The translations under genes were made by a program, and so were the position numbers. From the NCBI GenBank assembly GCA_028456385.1, contig JALNQF010000141.1, positions 53,570-117,569 of the forward strand: DNA of 64,000 bases. Reading direction: 5' to 3'. Below, one piece after another: positions 62,201 to 64,000 of this stretch. The notes beneath the pieces were generated by a model, which did not search any database, was not told the origin of the DNA, and saw nothing but the letters and a program-made list of their open reading frames with translations. Every line of letters begins with the position of its first letter. The first letter of the stretch is position 1. Origin of the DNA: Ophiosphaerella korrae. Its lineage: Eukaryota; Ascomycota; Dothideomycetes; Pleosporales; Phaeosphaeriaceae.

Positions 62201-62212
62201 AGATTAGTAAGG

Positions 62213-62643
62213 TGTAATAGGCCTCTTATTGTTAACTATAGGTACTTATCTTAAGAGAAGTTAGTAGATTGTAAGGTAATAGTAAAAGCTTGTATAGGGA
62301 TCTATAATAACTATAAATAGTAGAAGATATTTTATAACTGTCTTGTACTAGCGTTCTATAGTTTAAGGATTAAATTACTAATACTATCTTAATAATACGT
62401 ATTGCTACTAACTATATACTTGTTATAATCTATAATCTATAGTTACTAAGATTAGTAGATCGTAGATTATTCTAATCTATAATCTATTAGTGCTAAGAGT
62501 CTATAGATTATAGATTACCTTAGGTGTCCTAATTATATATAGCTTCCTATTTAGGTTTATACCCCTTAGGGTTATATAAGTCTAAGTTATCTATTATAGG
62601 GCTAATTAGTTCTATCTATAGTTTTCTTGTTACTATTATAATA
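62213..62643 (-). repeat. Gy6 LTR (right; 5' LTR in coding sense)
   Basis: It is 431 bp, starts TGTAATAGGCC and ends ATTATAATA, followed by the duplicated TATAC. Confidence 0.88.
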
Positions 62644-63886
62644 TATACCTAATTATTCTAATTATAGTTAAGGTAGTATCTTAAGTACTATTCTACTATC
62701 TAGTTTATACGTTCTAACTATCTATCTATCTATAAGTAGTACGCTATTAATATTTAATATTATATTCCTAATTATACTATTAATATTCTATATAGTTTTA
62801 ATATAAATTATATATCTCTATCTATAATAATCTTATCTAGGATACTATATTAGCTAATTATAGTCTCTAGAACCTAGTATATAGTAACTTCTATCTTACT
62901 TTTCTCTTTATATAGTCTAAAGTAAGAGTACTTTATAAGTTTATTTACTATTATTAAGATTCTATTATACTTAATTCTTAATATTAGATTTCTTAACTTT
63001 AGTAACTTTATAATAAAGTCTATTATAATAATTCTTTAAAGATATTCTAATACTTTAACTAGTTATAATATTCTATATAGTCTTGTAGTACTTCTTCTAC
63101 TAGTTATCTTACTTTTAAGATATAGTAATCCTTTAAAAGCCTATTTAGCGTTTTTTTAATTCCTTAGTATCTATATACTAGTAATTTATAAAATTATTAT
63201 ATAAACTCTTTTTAAATCTTACCTAGAATATATATTCTTCTATAGGCTTTTACAAATCCTTCTTAGATTTCTAGTTTCTTTATTTTTTTAAAAGCTTTTA
63301 CTATTTCTATCTAAATCTATTTATCTAGCTTACTACTTCTTCTCTTAAGTATTACTACTATCTTAAGTTTATTTAAGACTAAGTTTCTTTTTTTATTCTT
63401 AATTAAAACTATACTAGTAGTATTTACTTCTTCTTATAAATCTAGTCTTTTACTTAAAGTATCTACTAATTAGTTATCTTTCCCTTTTATATATATAACC
63501 TTAAATTTAAAAATTAATAAGAATTCCTACTATCTTATATAGTATTATAATAGGTCTTTATTTATTATAAATCTTATAAAATTCTTATAGTCTATATAGA
63601 CTTTTATTTTATACTTTACTTTTTATAAGTATACTCTCTATTATTTAAATACTTTATAGATTACTAGTATTTCTTTATTATAGATTTAGTAGTTAAGCTC
63701 TACTAGCTTTATCTTTTTAGAAAAATATTTAACTAAGTATTCTTATTTAGTTCTTAGATCTTTCTATATTAGTACTATTCTAAAGACTAAGTTAGATACG
63801 TCTATTTTTACTATTACTAGTAGTTCTAAGTTATATATTCTAATAACTAGGTTTTTTATAAACCTTCTTTTAATCTTATTAAATAC

Positions 63887-64000
63887 TATAAGGTAGACTT
63901 TATATATAATAACTTAATAAAGTAGTTTTAATAATTAACTAAAAAGAGTAAATAGTAGATAAAGCTATCTAAGTAAGTACTAGGTATATATACCTAGTAG
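63887..64000 (-). repeat. Start of a Ch1-family LTR, cut by the window edge
   Basis: It starts TATAAGGTAGACTTTA and matches the first 114 bp of the Ch1 LTRs in the same orientation, up to the TAGGTATATATACCTAGTAG palindrome. It interrupts Gy5 in the RT/RNase H part. Whether a full element or a solo LTR follows cannot be seen. Confidence 0.88.

Larger units (their letters stand above)
49013..62212 (-). pseudogene. Gy6 gag-pol, dead by RIP and split by Gy7
   Basis: In coding (minus) order: gag, zinc knuckles (about 61260-61150), protease (about 59940-59910), RT with its catalytic box near 59030-59005, RNase H, integrase and chromodomain (about 56870-56815). Gy7 interrupts the 3' non-coding part beyond the chromodomain. 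Unlike the other Gy copies seen, the RT catalytic pair is still Asp-Asp (GACGAT). All frames contain many stops. Confidence 0.82.
48582..62643 (-). mobile_element. Gy6: Ty3/Gypsy chromovirus nested in Gy5 and split by Gy7
   Basis: Two LTRs of exactly 431 bp (48582-49012 and 62213-62643) are flanked by the perfect duplication TATAC (48577-48581 and 62644-62648). Removing Gy7 leaves about 7.04 kb, the normal length of the family. It interrupts Gy5 in the integrase part. Confidence 0.92.
46796..63886 (-). mobile_element. Gy5: outer Ty3/Gypsy copy of the right block, split by Gy6
   Basis: The left (coding-sense 3') LTR is 46796-47256 (461 bp). The internal parts are 47257-48581 (3' region and chromodomain near 48010-48075) and 62649-63886 (integrase, then RNase H/RT), joined by the TATAC target duplication around Gy6. 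The rest lies beyond a Ch1-type LTR at 63887 and outside the window. It is among the most heavily RIP-altered copies. Confidence 0.85.

Overview
The window looks like a chromosome segment of a filamentous ascomycete (Pezizomycotina; I cannot name the species). A short, gene-bearing island of ordinary base composition (about 36.0-45.3 kb) lies between two large, very AT-rich blocks (1-34.2 kb and about 45.9-64.0 kb). The AT-rich blocks consist almost entirely of Ty3/Gypsy LTR retrotransposons that carry the mark of repeat-induced point mutation (RIP): CA and TG are nearly gone, TA is in great excess, and every gag-pol frame is full of TAA/TAG. The genes have 44-108 bp introns and encode a fungal-type NLR, which fits the same assignment.

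Left block. An internally rearranged Gypsy copy (Gy1, entering from the left edge) was interrupted just before its 3' LTR by Gy2 (3783-26678). Gy2 was split by a second, longer element, Ch1 (5744-21600, minus), and Ch1 was split by Gy4 (12783-19802, minus). Gy1's 3' LTR is cut by Gy3 (26907 to about 34187), and Gy3 holds a solo LTR of the Ch1 family (31956-32270). Exact 5-bp target-site duplications support most of these nestings. Right block. Gy5 (from 46796, minus) contains Gy6 (48582-62643, minus), which contains Gy7 (49226-56243, plus). A further Ch1-type LTR starts at 63887 and runs off the window. Both families encode a C-terminal chromodomain (chromoviruses), which fits repeated insertion into already silenced copies.

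Gene island. In order: a degenerate flank (34.2-36.0 kb) with a stop-ridden coding remnant and a 9-bp minisatellite; an F-box/2EXR-like gene (minus, 36248-36940); a divergent gene with four inferred exons for a Goodbye-NACHT-ankyrin STAND protein (37468-41245), a fungal NLR of the kind tied to non-self recognition; a convergent two-exon gene (minus, 42145-43293) for an unrecognised protein with a possible Cys-His-Asp set; and an orphan Pro-rich/acidic ORF (44105-44638) preceded by direct repeats. The island ends in a higher-order GC-containing repeat (about 45380-45835) and a RIP-degraded gag-like remnant that I tentatively call Copia.

How it fits together. No metabolic pathway is evident. 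The likely biology is an NLR locus isolated inside heterochromatin, next to two or three lineage-specific genes, a setting where fast-evolving recognition genes are often found. All retroelement coding regions seen are dead, although some catalytic codons escaped mutation because of the synonymous codon next to them.
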